A stretch of DNA of 50,988 nt from a virus, in the IMG/VR virus record IMGVR_UViG_3300028864_000007, positions 1 through 50,988 of that record; one strand, written 5' to 3'. Under the pieces are notes generated by a model. That model was not told the origin of the DNA and did not search any database. It saw only the letters and a program-made list of their open reading frames with translations. Position numbers and translations under genes: made by a program. Numbering within the stretch: the first letter of the stretch is position 1; each line of letters starts with the position of its first letter. This document shows positions 1 through 6,883 of this stretch, piece by piece.

Positions 1-127
1 CCTCTTTTCTTATTTAGTGTAACTGCTTATTATATATCGTCCTCGTCTTCAAATTCAGTATAAAAGCATGGGCCACAGATACCAGATATTAATAACTCTC
101 GTTTGTCTGCTTCCATATCTGGAAATG
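1..127. repeat. Terminal direct repeat, left copy
   Basis: These 127 bases are identical to the last 127 bases of the window (50862-50988). The left copy holds the end of the two-way terminator and most of the first minus-strand gene. A 127-base overlap equals a common largest assembly k-mer, so I read it as the mark of a circular contig and not as a physical end. The unique circle is then 50,861 bp. A true direct terminal repeat is not excluded by sequence alone. Confidence 0.9.
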
Positions 128-233
128 CAGTTTGTATTGGAGTTCCTGCTTGCCAAGCATTGTACTCTTCAATCTTGAAGCATATTTTGTGGACTGCGCC
201 ACAGACAATACATGCCTTCTTAATGTGTGCCAT
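30..233 (-). CDS. Small Cys-rich protein, probable zinc ribbon
   Basis: A 67-residue protein of unknown function. It has two CxxC pairs: CIVC near residues 8-11 and CGPC near residues 53-56. Four cysteines so spaced suggest one zinc-binding site. The C-terminal end is acidic (EFEDEDDI). It is the last gene of the leftward cluster and ends about 20 bases before the terminator shared with the rightward transcript across the circle junction. Its start lies directly after the stop of the gene at 235-387. DNA- or protein-binding by a small zinc ribbon is an inference from the cysteine pattern only. The sequence from 50891 to the window end is a second, partial copy caused by the assembly overlap. 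Confidence 0.75.
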   Translation of the reverse strand: MAHIKKACIVCGAVHKICFKIEEYNAWQAGTPIQTAFPDMEADKRELLISGICGPCFYTEFEDEDDI

Positions 234-234
234 A

Positions 235-387
235 CTAGATGTCCCATTCGCTAAGTGCTATTTGACAAGCACGGTTAATACCACTCGTTTCGTTCATTGC
301 CTGAAGTGCTGCAGCAACAACTTCAGTTTCAAGTCCATGCTCTCTTGCTTGAGCAAGCATACTTCTAACAGCTTCGTAATCTTCCAT
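235..387 (-). CDS. Hypothetical 50-residue protein
   Basis: Read on the minus strand from the ATG at 387 to the TAG at 235-237, it encodes 50 residues starting MEDYEAVRSMLAQAREHG. It fits between its neighbours with gaps of 4 bases upstream and 1 base downstream, which is the packing seen throughout this cluster. The protein looks mostly helical, with an Ala- and Glu-rich middle and two cysteine-poor helices. I recognise no family. It is supported by frame, start codon and packing, not by homology. Confidence 0.65.
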   Translation of the reverse strand: MEDYEAVRSMLAQAREHGLETEVVAAALQAMNETSGINRACQIALSEWDI

Positions 388-391
388 TGAA

Positions 392-592
392 TTATGAATT
401 TAGTGTACGTTCAACTTGTGTTAGAGCCAAATCGAGCTTTTCAACTGGCATGCTATCAACTACTTCATCAATAGACTTTGTTAAGTCATCATGTGAATAC
501 ATTCTTTTAAACATCTGCTGTCGCTTTTCATTGCAACTGGCTAACTGACTTTTTATTTCAGTTCTCATGTACTTTTCAACATTTACATTCAT
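392..592 (-). CDS. Hypothetical helical protein, 66 residues
   Basis: A charged, probably all-helical protein (MNVNVEKYMRTEIKSQL...). No motif is recognised. Its start overlaps the stop of the upstream gene (589-738) by four bases in an ATGA arrangement, which suggests translational coupling. It belongs to the leftward cluster of small genes between 30 and 3024. Function unknown. Confidence 0.7.
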   Translation of the reverse strand: MNVNVEKYMRTEIKSQLASCNEKRQQMFKRMYSHDDLTKSIDEVVDSMPVEKLDLALTQVERTLNS

Positions 593-738
593 GTGTTCTT
601 CTTTTTTAAATAATTATTTTGTGCAATTGTATTTTTTGGTGTGTATGACCAACCACAGTCACAAACATATATAACTAAATAAGGCTCGCTCTTTTGTTTA
701 GTCGGTTTGATATTAGCTCCACAGTGACCACAAATCAT
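589..738 (-). CDS. Small zinc-ribbon-like protein, 49 residues
   Basis: The protein begins MICGHCGANIKPTKQK and later has VCDCGWSY, giving a CxxC pair near residues 3-6 and a CxC pair near 26-28. This is the layout of a minimal zinc ribbon in which two knuckles face each other across a short beta hairpin. The C-terminus is Lys-rich, so nucleic-acid contact is plausible but not shown. The start overlaps the stop of the upstream gene by one base (TAATG), and its stop overlaps the start of the next gene by four bases. Family not recognised. Confidence 0.75.
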   Translation of the reverse strand: MICGHCGANIKPTKQKSEPYLVIYVCDCGWSYTPKNTIAQNNYLKKKNT

Positions 739-884
739 TATTCAGCTATTAAAGTTGTGTCAGTGTCATAAGCCATTTGGTCGTAGTATGCTGCTTCCTC
801 TTTATTGATTTGAGCATCATATTGTCCTGCTGCAATGAATATAGCAGCCACGATTAAAAGCAGTATCAGTTTCTTGTGCTTCAT
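738..884 (-). CDS. Small membrane or secreted protein, 48 residues
   Basis: The N-terminus has basic residues (MKHKK) followed by a hydrophobic stretch LILLLIVAAIFIAAG at about residues 6-20, then an acidic polar tail. This is a signal anchor or an uncleaved signal peptide. No lipobox cysteine is present. Phages often use such small membrane proteins to change the host envelope or block superinfection, but nothing in the sequence points to a specific role. It is packed between two neighbours with one-base spacing or overlap. Confidence 0.7.
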   Translation of the reverse strand: MKHKKLILLLIVAAIFIAAGQYDAQINKEEAAYYDQMAYDTDTTLIAE

Positions 885-885
885 A

Positions 886-1167
886 TTATTTAGTTGTTAG
901 ATAAGTGATTTTAATTTTCTTGTTTTGCTGACCTTTTCTTAAAAGCCTGCTATTACATTGCTGTTTGATTAAGTCGCGCTTCATTTTGTCAAGCATTTTT
1001 GCATATTGCTCATGCAATTCCCAGCCATCAAGTTTGGCCATCTTCTTTTTTAACTTGCGAGGTATTCGCCCAATGCCGAAAGCATTTAAACTGAATGGCT
1101 TAATACTCTTGATGTCAACTAATATATGCTGACCATTACTTTCTATGATACAATCTGGTGTTCCCAT
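886..1167 (-). CDS. Possible PD-(D/E)xK-fold protein, 93 residues
   Basis: Near the N-terminus the protein has PD at residues 4-5 and, after about twelve residues, VDIK at 17-20. Together they resemble the catalytic half-sites of PD-(D/E)xK nucleases, with Asp in the E/D position. The rest is strongly basic (KLKKKMAKL, KMKRDLIKQQ), as expected of a DNA-binding protein. The usual helix before the PD motif is missing, since the motif starts at residue 4, so this may be a minimal or degenerate nuclease such as a resolvase or nicking enzyme. It is separated from the upstream gene by five bases. The nuclease reading is an inference from one short motif. Confidence 0.7.
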   Translation of the reverse strand: MGTPDCIIESNGQHILVDIKSIKPFSLNAFGIGRIPRKLKKKMAKLDGWELHEQYAKMLDKMKRDLIKQQCNSRLLRKGQQNKKIKITYLTTK

Positions 1168-1172
1168 CTTAT

Positions 1173-1427
1173 TTAATATTTATACTTCTTTTGAATTAGA
1201 GCTTTGAACTCGTCCATATCTGTGAACAACTGGCCATTCGATATGCACTTCCTTAGTTCATCAGCATTAAAGTACATTGGTTTGATACTTATTTTGCCAG
1301 TGACTTTGTCCTTCCACACTCGTACATGAGTTTTATCTTTTGCTGCTGTGATGATGTCTAGCAATTGGTCTTTCGTGTACTGCGCTTTGATTTCTTCTTG
1401 CGTGAATGCTGGTTCAATCTTACTCAT
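1173..1427 (-). CDS. Hypothetical 84-residue protein
   Basis: The open frame extends upstream to 1565, but that part overlaps the upstream gene in another frame. I chose the internal ATG at 1427 (MSKIEPAFTQEEIK...), which lies one base after the upstream stop, the same TAATATG junction found elsewhere in the cluster. The product has a helical N-terminal half and a beta-rich centre (THVRVWKDKVTGKISIKPM). No known family is recognised. Confidence 0.7.
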   Translation of the reverse strand: MSKIEPAFTQEEIKAQYTKDQLLDIITAAKDKTHVRVWKDKVTGKISIKPMYFNADELRKCISNGQLFTDMDEFKALIQKKYKY

Positions 1428-1428
1428 A

Positions 1429-1749
1429 TTATCGTGGACTTTCTTTAAAGTTGAAGTAACTGCACGTATCTGTCTTGCTTGTATACTTGCCACGTGAGTC
1501 AACCATACAGAATACATTCTCTTTGTTAACTGAGGCGTATTCACAGTTTTGGCAAATGCCAACATGAGGTTTGATGACTCTCAGTATTTCTTGAGTTGTG
1601 TTGTGCTGGTCAAGTTCACTGATTCTGATGACATCTTCAATGCTTGCCAATCTGCCTAACTGGCACTGAACAACAGCTAGTTCTTCAGGTGCAAGACGAC
1701 TCATAACCATTGTAATCATCTGCTTTAGAATTTTATGGCTATTAATCAT
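1429..1749 (-). CDS. Hypothetical protein with C-terminal Cys cluster, 106 residues
   Basis: The N-terminal two thirds look helical. The C-terminal third contains ICQNCEYA, FCMVD and DTCSYF, four cysteines spaced CxxC-x15-C-x13-C or so, which could bind zinc or an iron-sulfur centre. The start overlaps the stop of the upstream gene by four bases (ATGA). Many small phage proteins have such a Cys-rich tail, often in host takeover; no specific family can be named. Confidence 0.75.
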   Translation of the reverse strand: MINSHKILKQMITMVMSRLAPEELAVVQCQLGRLASIEDVIRISELDQHNTTQEILRVIKPHVGICQNCEYASVNKENVFCMVDSRGKYTSKTDTCSYFNFKESPR

Positions 1750-1919
1750 TTTGGCAGTATTATTGTGTTTGGGTCACTTGGTTCAATCATGAACTCAACT
1801 AAATCTAGCATTTGTGAAGTGTACCCATATTGGGCAGACTTCATAACTACTATTTCATTCTTGAAGTCAATGCTGACTGCATCATGAATTGTGTCTGTTT
1901 CCTTATCTCTGATTTTCAT
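1746..1919 (-). CDS. Hypothetical 57-residue protein
   Basis: Read from the ATG at 1919 (MKIRDKETDTIHDAVS...) to the TGA at 1746-1748. The start lies one base after the upstream stop, and the stop overlaps the next start, so the frame fits the coupled organisation of the cluster. The product is acidic and ends DPNTIILPK. No motif is recognised. Confidence 0.65.
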   Translation of the reverse strand: MKIRDKETDTIHDAVSIDFKNEIVVMKSAQYGYTSQMLDLVEFMIEPSDPNTIILPK

Positions 1920-1920
1920 A

Positions 1921-2262
1921 TTACTTAACCGTTAATTCATCAATCTCTTTAAGTAATTCTGTGATGACTTTTATAACTCCACATCTTTCGATGTACTGAC
2001 CTTTACCATCACTAACACATACCAACTCACCAAAGTCTTCATCATATGTGCTCAAGCCTTGCATCAACAATTCAATTCTTAATTTGTTGTCATCATCATT
2101 GATGGCCCAACCTTGAATTGTAAATGGCTGAGGACCAAGTGCAGTTTCAGCAATTTTCCTTATGAGTGCATATGTGACCTTATCAAAGTCAGTGAAGTCA
2201 TCGCCAAGGTCAAACCCAACAATGCTCTTTACAGATGTACCAATATTAATTTTCATCTTCAT
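1921..2262 (-). CDS. Hypothetical 113-residue protein
   Basis: An acidic, probably alpha/beta protein (FDLGDDFTDFDKVTY..., then a beta-rich GQYIERCGVIKV segment). Two in-frame starts are possible, at 2262 and 2256; both overlap the end of the upstream gene. I recognise no family. It belongs to the leftward small-gene cluster. Confidence 0.7.
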   Translation of the reverse strand: MKMKINIGTSVKSIVGFDLGDDFTDFDKVTYALIRKIAETALGPQPFTIQGWAINDDDNKLRIELLMQGLSTYDEDFGELVCVSDGKGQYIERCGVIKVITELLKEIDELTVK

Positions 2263-2629
2263 TATAGATTTGTCCGTGAATATCTTGCGATTTCAAATAC
2301 TCAACACTATTGTCGATGCCACCGATTGGGTAGGGTGTATAGTATGCCTTCGCAGTCATAGACATGTTCATTAATGCTACTACTCTGCGTGACATTTTCT
2401 CATAGAGGTTCATTGCCCTTATTGACATTTCCATACTCTTAAGTGCAAGAGCCATGCAATATTTCTTAAGAATGCCTTGCTCATCATTACATTCACTATT
2501 AAGTTTATTCGCAACTTCTTTGTACTCTAATGCAGCTTTTAGCAACTTCTTAGTACGTTCAAACCACATTGCCTCAATCTCAATAAGAGTTGTGACTGAT
2601 TTGACATCTTTAAACCTGATTACTTCCAT
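2246..2629 (-). CDS. Hypothetical helical protein, 127 residues
   Basis: I chose the ATG at 2629 (MEVIRFKDVKSVTT...), one base after the stop of the upstream gene, over the ATG at 2641, which would overlap it. The protein is largely helical with a long charged and Met/Ala-rich middle. The C-terminal part has a Tyr/Pro/Gly patch (YYTPYPIGG). No family recognised. It overlaps the next gene by about 17 bases. Confidence 0.7.
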   Translation of the reverse strand: MEVIRFKDVKSVTTLIEIEAMWFERTKKLLKAALEYKEVANKLNSECNDEQGILKKYCMALALKSMEMSIRAMNLYEKMSRRVVALMNMSMTAKAYYTPYPIGGIDNSVEYLKSQDIHGQIYNEDEN

Positions 2630-2630
2630 A

Positions 2631-2801
2631 TTATTCAGCATTAAAGATTTTGGTAATGTTCACAGCTTCTAACTCGACTAAGTCAAGGACATTAGCTTCT
2701 GCATTGGCTCCATTGGAGATTACTACTAACTCTTCAGCGAACTTAAGGAGTCTGATTTGCAGCTCAAGATGCTGCTTCCGTGATTTGATAGGAGGTGTCA
2801 T
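2631..2801 (-). CDS. Hypothetical 56-residue protein
   Basis: Read from the ATG at 2801 (MTPPIKSRKQHLELQ...) to the TAA at 2631-2633. It has a basic N-terminus and an Ala/Leu/Glu-rich helix, and may be a small dimeric coiled-coil protein. The next gene starts one base after its stop, which supports the frame. No homology is recognised. Confidence 0.65.
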   Translation of the reverse strand: MTPPIKSRKQHLELQIRLLKFAEELVVISNGANAEANVLDLVELEAVNITKIFNAE

Positions 2802-2823
2802 GTTTCTTTGTTATTAGTGAATA

Positions 2824-3024
2824 TTAGATAATTTGTTTACTATCAACTACATAATTGCTAACCTCTTTTGTGGCAGCATTGAAATTGAAGTGGTAAGTAG
2901 TGTGAACATCAGAGTATCTCAGTGTCACATTCGCAAACCTGTAATATGAGTCTATCTCATAGTCGTATGCTTCTTTCTGTTCTAAGAACTCGAATACAGC
3001 TTTCAGTACAAATAATGGTGCCAT
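2824..3024 (-). CDS. Hypothetical 66-residue protein, first gene of the leftward cluster
   Basis: This is the promoter-proximal gene of the leftward cluster. The product is rich in aromatic residues (AYDYEIDSYYRF, TTYHFNF) and probably folds as a small beta sheet. A sequence read on the minus strand as TACTTTTA at about 3045-3052 lies upstream of its start. The same core (TACTTTT) occurs in the repeated intergenic elements before other clusters, so it may be the start signal of this transcript. Function unknown. Confidence 0.65.
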   Translation of the reverse strand: MAPLFVLKAVFEFLEQKEAYDYEIDSYYRFANVTLRYSDVHTTYHFNFNAATKEVSNYVVDSKQII

Positions 3025-3630
3025 AATGCTGTTGAATTAATTAAGTATAAAAGTAAAACATATTTTTGACATTAAACATTAAAGTATGTTAAATATTATT
3101 AGCATAAATGTTAAATAATATTTAGCTATTTTAGGCTGATTGGTGATGCCTAATTACAATTCTTTTATTAGACTGCATCTGACCGAAATAGGCTCAATCA
3201 GATAACCTAGAATTATTAGAAACTGCGTTTGAACTGAGTAGTCATATAAATATGTGTAGTTCAATATGAACGAAATAGCCTTAAATTTAGCGCTTTCTAG
3301 CTACATCGTGACATAATATTTATATAGACGATAAGTTGTTTAAGTCAATAAAAATAGTAGCCTAAAATCAACTCAGTAATAGGCCATTATTCATATGTGC
3401 CACAGACGCATAGGAACAGCTCAGATAGCCTAGAATGATATGAGTGTATACTTATATAGCTACGTTTATTTCATTCAATTCTAGGACGTCTGAGCTGCCA
3501 CCATAAATGAGTATTTGACTACTACATAATATGTATATGTGAATGAATGTGAATGACAATTTGTGCTATTGTTAAAATATATGAATGTGAATAAATGTGA
3601 ATAAATGTGAATACGCCGATAGGACCGCAT
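3025..3630. other. Non-coding, motif-rich intergenic region
   Basis: About 600 bases without a convincing gene. The motif TAGCCTA(A/G)AA and its complement recur (about 3122-3137, 3202-3216, 3354-3364, 3427-3437). The stretch 3278-3305, read on the minus strand, resembles block A of the four plus-strand repeats (TAGC, AGAAAG and AAATTTAAG in order). The region therefore seems to hold diverged relatives of those repeats and probably the promoters of the leftward cluster. Confidence 0.5.
3538..3612. repeat. Short repeats of the type GTGAATAAAT
   Basis: The unit GTGAAT(G/A)AAT occurs five times: two clustered around 3538-3555, and three in near-perfect tandem between about 3581 and 3612. The array lies just downstream of the minus-strand terminator of the 315-residue gene. 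It could be a protein-binding array or a slippage product; no function is evident. Confidence 0.6.
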
Positions 3631-3631
3631 G

Positions 3632-3662
3632 AAAAAAGTGGCCATCTCACGATGACCACTTT
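3632..3662 (-). terminator. Rho-independent terminator of the 315-residue gene
   Basis: Read on the minus strand, the sequence forms AAAGTGG-CATC paired with GATG-CCACTTT, with one internal mismatch and a 4-base loop, followed directly by six T. It lies about 30 bases beyond the stop codon at 3691, where the transcript of that gene should end. Confidence 0.8.
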
Positions 3663-3690
3663 CCAATCAAACTAAAAAACTGCCGAGATA

Positions 3691-4638
3691 TTATGCCAAT
3701 GGGTCGATGTTTTCAGCTTCGAGTGCGGCGGCTTTGACGGCTTCAACTGAGGCATCAAAGTCTGCCTGGCGAGCTGCTACGAGCTTCGTGATGCGTTCCA
3801 ATTCGTTCTGAGCGGACTTAAGTGCGGTGGCAGCCACTTCCTGTCTCTTTTCAGGACTCTTGGCAATTTCGTTGCGAACTGCTTCGGCTTCTGCGTAAGC
3901 GGCAGCAATCTTTTCGTCCACTTCTTCGCTGACTTCCATTGGAGAGCCAAAAGTTTTGTGCGCCAGAGTGCTATCTTCCAATTTGACGCGGACGATAACA
4001 CGTTCGCTACGTTTGTCGATGTAGGCAGTGATTGCGATGCCGGAGACGACTTCTTCGCCTTTGAATGCTTTGAAAGATACCTTGTGGCCGATGACCAAAC
4101 CAGCAGCATCCAAGTCCTTCTGCAAATCTTCGTCAGACATTTCCTTTTTGGTGCGGTTGCCACCACGTACGGAAGTCATTTCGACTGTTTCTTCGCTCAC
4201 TTTGACCAATTTGGAGTCGTATGCTTTTACGATGCGATGACCATCAGCGACGATTTTGATGCCGATGAGAGGCTTGTTGGTGCGTTTGTCATTGATGATG
4301 TTGGTGACGATACCGTCGGTCCATTCGGCAGTGTTGAAAGGCACTACGGTACATTTGTGGCCAACCATTTCGGTTGTGAGCTTCAACACAAGGGCTGCAC
4401 ATTCTTCGTCAGACATCTTGGGCCTTTCAGGTGCAACCTTCTCAGCTTTCTCGGCTGATTCTGTGCCTTCTTCAGCGGGTTGTTTACTTGTGGATTCCCC
4501 TGCAGGGACTTCACTTTTCTGTTGTTCACGCGATGCCAGTACTTCGTTGATGATGACTGCTTCTTCGGCAGATACTGCGGACAATAGTCCATTCAACTTC
4601 TTTGACGTCATTTTGCTGTAATCTTCTTTTGTTGCCAT
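3691..4638 (-). CDS. Unknown 315-residue protein with a duplicated beta-rich domain
   Basis: After a polar, Glu/Ser/Ala-rich N-terminal third there are two related segments, at about residues 93-150 and 181-240. Each begins GHK and runs through a GI(V/A)-type turn, a DKR motif and a terminal VSEE. This looks like an internal domain duplication, possibly SH3- or KOW-like barrels. The C-terminal ~80 residues are Ala/Glu-rich and probably form a long helix or coiled coil. Base composition and codon choice are more GC-rich than in neighbouring genes and resemble the capsid gene, suggesting high expression. It is a single-gene unit with its own terminator. A DNA-binding or host-directed early role is possible; I do not recognise the family. 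Confidence 0.85.
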   Translation of the reverse strand: MATKEDYSKMTSKKLNGLLSAVSAEEAVIINEVLASREQQKSEVPAGESTSKQPAEEGTESAEKAEKVAPERPKMSDEECAALVLKLTTEMVGHKCTVVPFNTAEWTDGIVTNIINDKRTNKPLIGIKIVADGHRIVKAYDSKLVKVSEETVEMTSVRGGNRTKKEMSDEDLQKDLDAAGLVIGHKVSFKAFKGEEVVSGIAITAYIDKRSERVIVRVKLEDSTLAHKTFGSPMEVSEEVDEKIAAAYAEAEAVRNEIAKSPEKRQEVAATALKSAQNELERITKLVAARQADFDASVEAVKAAALEAENIDPLA

Positions 4639-4899
4639 GATGATGGTAATTAATAGTTAATAATTGTTTAGAAAAATTGTTATGTAAAACTAATGATTTA
4701 ATTCGATATGCGAAAGTTTTAAATGTTAAATAATGTTAAAACTATTTCTTCCAATTTGCCGTGTCTTCTATGGCCATCTTCTTGGCAAGGGCTGAATGTT
4801 TCATGATGGTGCAATTCTTTTTTGCTGAAGTCTTAGAACCAATCCTTTAAGTCTTCATAGAAGTATTCCTGTTTGAACTCCATGAGCTCTTCAGAGGAT

Positions 4900-5142
4900 T
4901 TAATATCTAACTGATATTGTCATATAAACAACTTTCTTTTCTTCATCATAGTCAAACCAACAACCTTCTCCAAGAGCTTCAAATAAGTGGCCTAAACGGG
5001 AATGGTGAAATACGACTGAATAGGAACCATCTGCATTAATGCCAAAAACATGAATATAATGGCCATCTACTTCAAACTTTATTTGCTTGCACCTGTTCTC
5101 AACTGACTCAGTTAGTACTGTTAAAATGTCTTTTGTTTTCAT
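4900..5142 (-). CDS. Hypothetical 80-residue protein
   Basis: An acidic, beta-rich small protein (IKFEVDGHYIHVFGINADGSYS then GCWFDYDEEKKVVYM). No family is recognised. It stands alone on the minus strand between the 315-residue gene and the large non-coding region. Its upstream region carries tandem GTGTTAAATTA units that may act as an operator. The 157 bases downstream of it hold only very short frames. Confidence 0.65.
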   Translation of the reverse strand: MKTKDILTVLTESVENRCKQIKFEVDGHYIHVFGINADGSYSVVFHHSRLGHLFEALGEGCWFDYDEEKKVVYMTISVRY

Positions 5143-5180
5143 GTTAAATTAGTGTTAAATTAGTGTTAATGTTAATTAGT
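5140..5180. repeat. Tandem GTTAAATTA repeats upstream of the 80-residue gene
   Basis: The unit TGTTAAATTAG occurs twice in tandem, followed by two shortened copies (TGTTAATG, TTAATTAG), directly before the start codon on the minus strand. The placement suggests an operator or a structured leader. No binding protein can be named. Confidence 0.55.
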
Positions 5181-5461
5181 TGCTGTGTTATTTTCATATA
5201 GCTAAAGTACTGTGATTTTGAGACATTGGTGCTGTGCATTAGTTAAAAAGTGTTAAAAAGAATGTTAAAAAGAATGTCAAAATATGTTAACAGTTTTTTA
5301 AGCTTTTGGGGATTAATATTATGATTTCAAATCTATTTAGATGCGCTTTTAGGTGTGATATTGATGTTTGGGATATAAACCTTTATTATAATATTGGATT
5401 ATATAGTTATGTCTTAAAATAGCCTAAAAATGATTGTGTCAAATATGTCATATATAGTTTA

Positions 5462-5675
5462 ACAATGAAATAGTTTATTGGACAAACAATTAATATGTTA
5501 AATAACTTATACAAATAATATTTATTATGTCAAATAGTTTATATGTCAAATAGTTTCATATATGAAATAGTTTTATCATAATATATTTTAACATATTAAT
5601 ATTTATATGTTTGAAACATTTATTCATATTAATATTTATACGAATGAAATAGTTTATATGTCAAATAGTTTCATA
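5462..5675. repeat. AT-rich repeats (GTC/ATG)AAATAGTTT
   Basis: The core AAATAGTTT, preceded by GTC or ATG, occurs six times, near 5466, 5529, 5544, 5562, 5645 and 5659. Two of the clusters share a longer stretch in which the core units are joined by ATAT. A perfect palindrome TTTCATATATGAAA lies near 5553-5566. Such direct repeats in an AT-rich region resemble iterons or a DNA-unwinding element, but the assignment is inferred. Confidence 0.6.
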
Positions 5676-6142
5676 TGGAAAATATATTTAATATTAAATA
5701 TGTTGATAAGAAATAATGTTAATTGGCAAATATGTCATAATAAAATAATGTCATATTCGAATTAGGTCAATGAGAATATATTTCATAAATGAAAATACTT
5801 TTAGTTGAAATTATGTTTATTGTTAAATATGTCGGATTTGGGCATGACAAAATGTCATGGGAGCAATATGCCAAATTGTCACATTCGATTTCACGTTTAT
5901 TCACATTTCAGATTACAGCCAACCAGCATGTTTATTCATCCTAAATTAACAATTTGGTCACACCCCAACATTCACATTGAGTTAACATGTTAGTAACATG
6001 ACTCGGCATATGCCAATATGGCATAAAATAATCGAATAATATGACATTATGGCATATTCCTTAACATTGATATTTAACGTATGATTTAACGTTATTTAAC
6101 AGTTGGCATACATCTTAATTCGGTTTTTTCATGTACTTTATA

Positions 6143-6167
6143 AGCCAGGCCCCTTTTTGACCTGGCT
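6143..6167. other. GC-rich hairpin in the intergenic region
   Basis: AGCCAGG pairs perfectly with CCTGGCT across an 11-base loop. It lies in a GC-rich island (about 6140-6240) that stands out from the AT-rich surroundings and is followed by further GC-rich sequence with GGGCCC. It lies 0.7 kb before the terminase genes. It could be a terminator-like structure, a packaging (cos/pac) site or a small RNA; sequence alone cannot decide. Confidence 0.5.
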
Positions 6168-6326
6168 GGCCCCATACTAGTACCATCCGGCAGGTTGTGC
6201 GTACGGACACAATTCTATTATTAGTAGAGGAGGGCCCATAATAAGAAATCACCAATTAGGAAAATTGCCTCTCAAAATTTTATTACTCATAATAGATTCA
6301 TCTGATATTAACCAATCAAGGTGATA

Positions 6327-6627
6327 GAAACAAGAGTAGAAACAATAATAAACAATAATAAACAATGCTTTGTTTCTTCATAACTTATTGAAAATCAACT
6401 CTTTATAAGCAAATAAACAATATAAACAATAAATTATATATAACTATATCATATATAATAGATATGGCCAATATTTAACATATTAATTCCTAATACAAAA
6501 GCATATAAATAAATATAGCCCGGGCCTTGTTGGAAATTTTAGTTTCTTTGTTTTTATTGTTTCTACTCATTTATAAAGAGTTGAAAATCAATAAGTTATA
6601 TTGTTTCTTATTGTTTACTCTTGTTTC
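6327..6627. repeat. Large imperfect inverted repeat with AAACAATAA units (locus 1)
   Basis: The left arm (6327-6408) and the complement of the right arm (6571-6627) share GAAACAAGAGTA, then AAACAATAA-type units, then ATAACTTATTGA and TCAACTCTTTATAA. The left arm has an extra ~25 bases with AATAAACAAT and TTTGTTTCTTC. The spacer is AT-rich with further AAACAAT units and a GGCCCGGG-like core. A related locus lies at 31069-31275. Candidate functions are a replication origin or a regulator-binding region before the late operon. Confidence 0.7.
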
Positions 6628-6883
6628 TCGTTTGGACATTGTTTACATGCAGGACAGCCCATGAGGAAAATGGCTGTTTGGGAATTAACAATTTAATAAT
6701 GTAACTCTTACCATCCACAAAAGCATATTTTTATGTGCTTTGTGTGGAGAGTAACAATTAATTAATGTTCTCAACAACTATAAAAGTCAACTGCATGATA
6801 AAAATGATGCTAAAATGCTTTATCATGTCACAAATAATCATCATATTTATAGCTGCTATTGTCTCACATAACATCTTTATTTC

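Larger units (their letters stand above)
5143..6883. other. Large non-coding region between divergent transcripts
   Basis: About 1.7 kb with no convincing gene on either strand, unusual in so compact a genome. From left to right it holds very AT-rich sequence with repeats (5460-5675); palindromic TGCCAATATGGCAT-like sequences (about 5860-6060); a short GC-rich stretch with a strong hairpin (6143-6167); and a large inverted repeat with AAACAATAA units (6327-6627). It separates the leftward genes from the terminase operon. Replication origin, packaging site and promoters are all plausible here; none is proved. Confidence 0.7.

Noticed and set aside
3481-3666. Open frame of 61 codons on the minus strand
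   Set aside because: It overlaps the GTGAATAAAT repeats and the terminator of the 315-residue gene, has a repeat-driven composition (His, Ser, Thr, Tyr), and has no coupling to a neighbour.
3777-4592. Long alternative frames on both strands inside the 315-residue gene
   Set aside because: They are shadows of a GC-richer gene; the chosen frame has the terminator, start context and internal domain repeat.
4742-4883. Two tiny minus-strand frames (20 codons at 4742-4804, 16 codons at 4833-4883)
   Set aside because: Too short to support as genes without conservation data, though both lie in the gap downstream of the 80-residue gene.
5805-5993. Open frame of 62 codons on the plus strand in the non-coding region
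   Set aside because: Low-complexity AT-rich reading with His and Ile bias, no leader pattern, and it crosses the TGCCAA/TTGGCA dyads.
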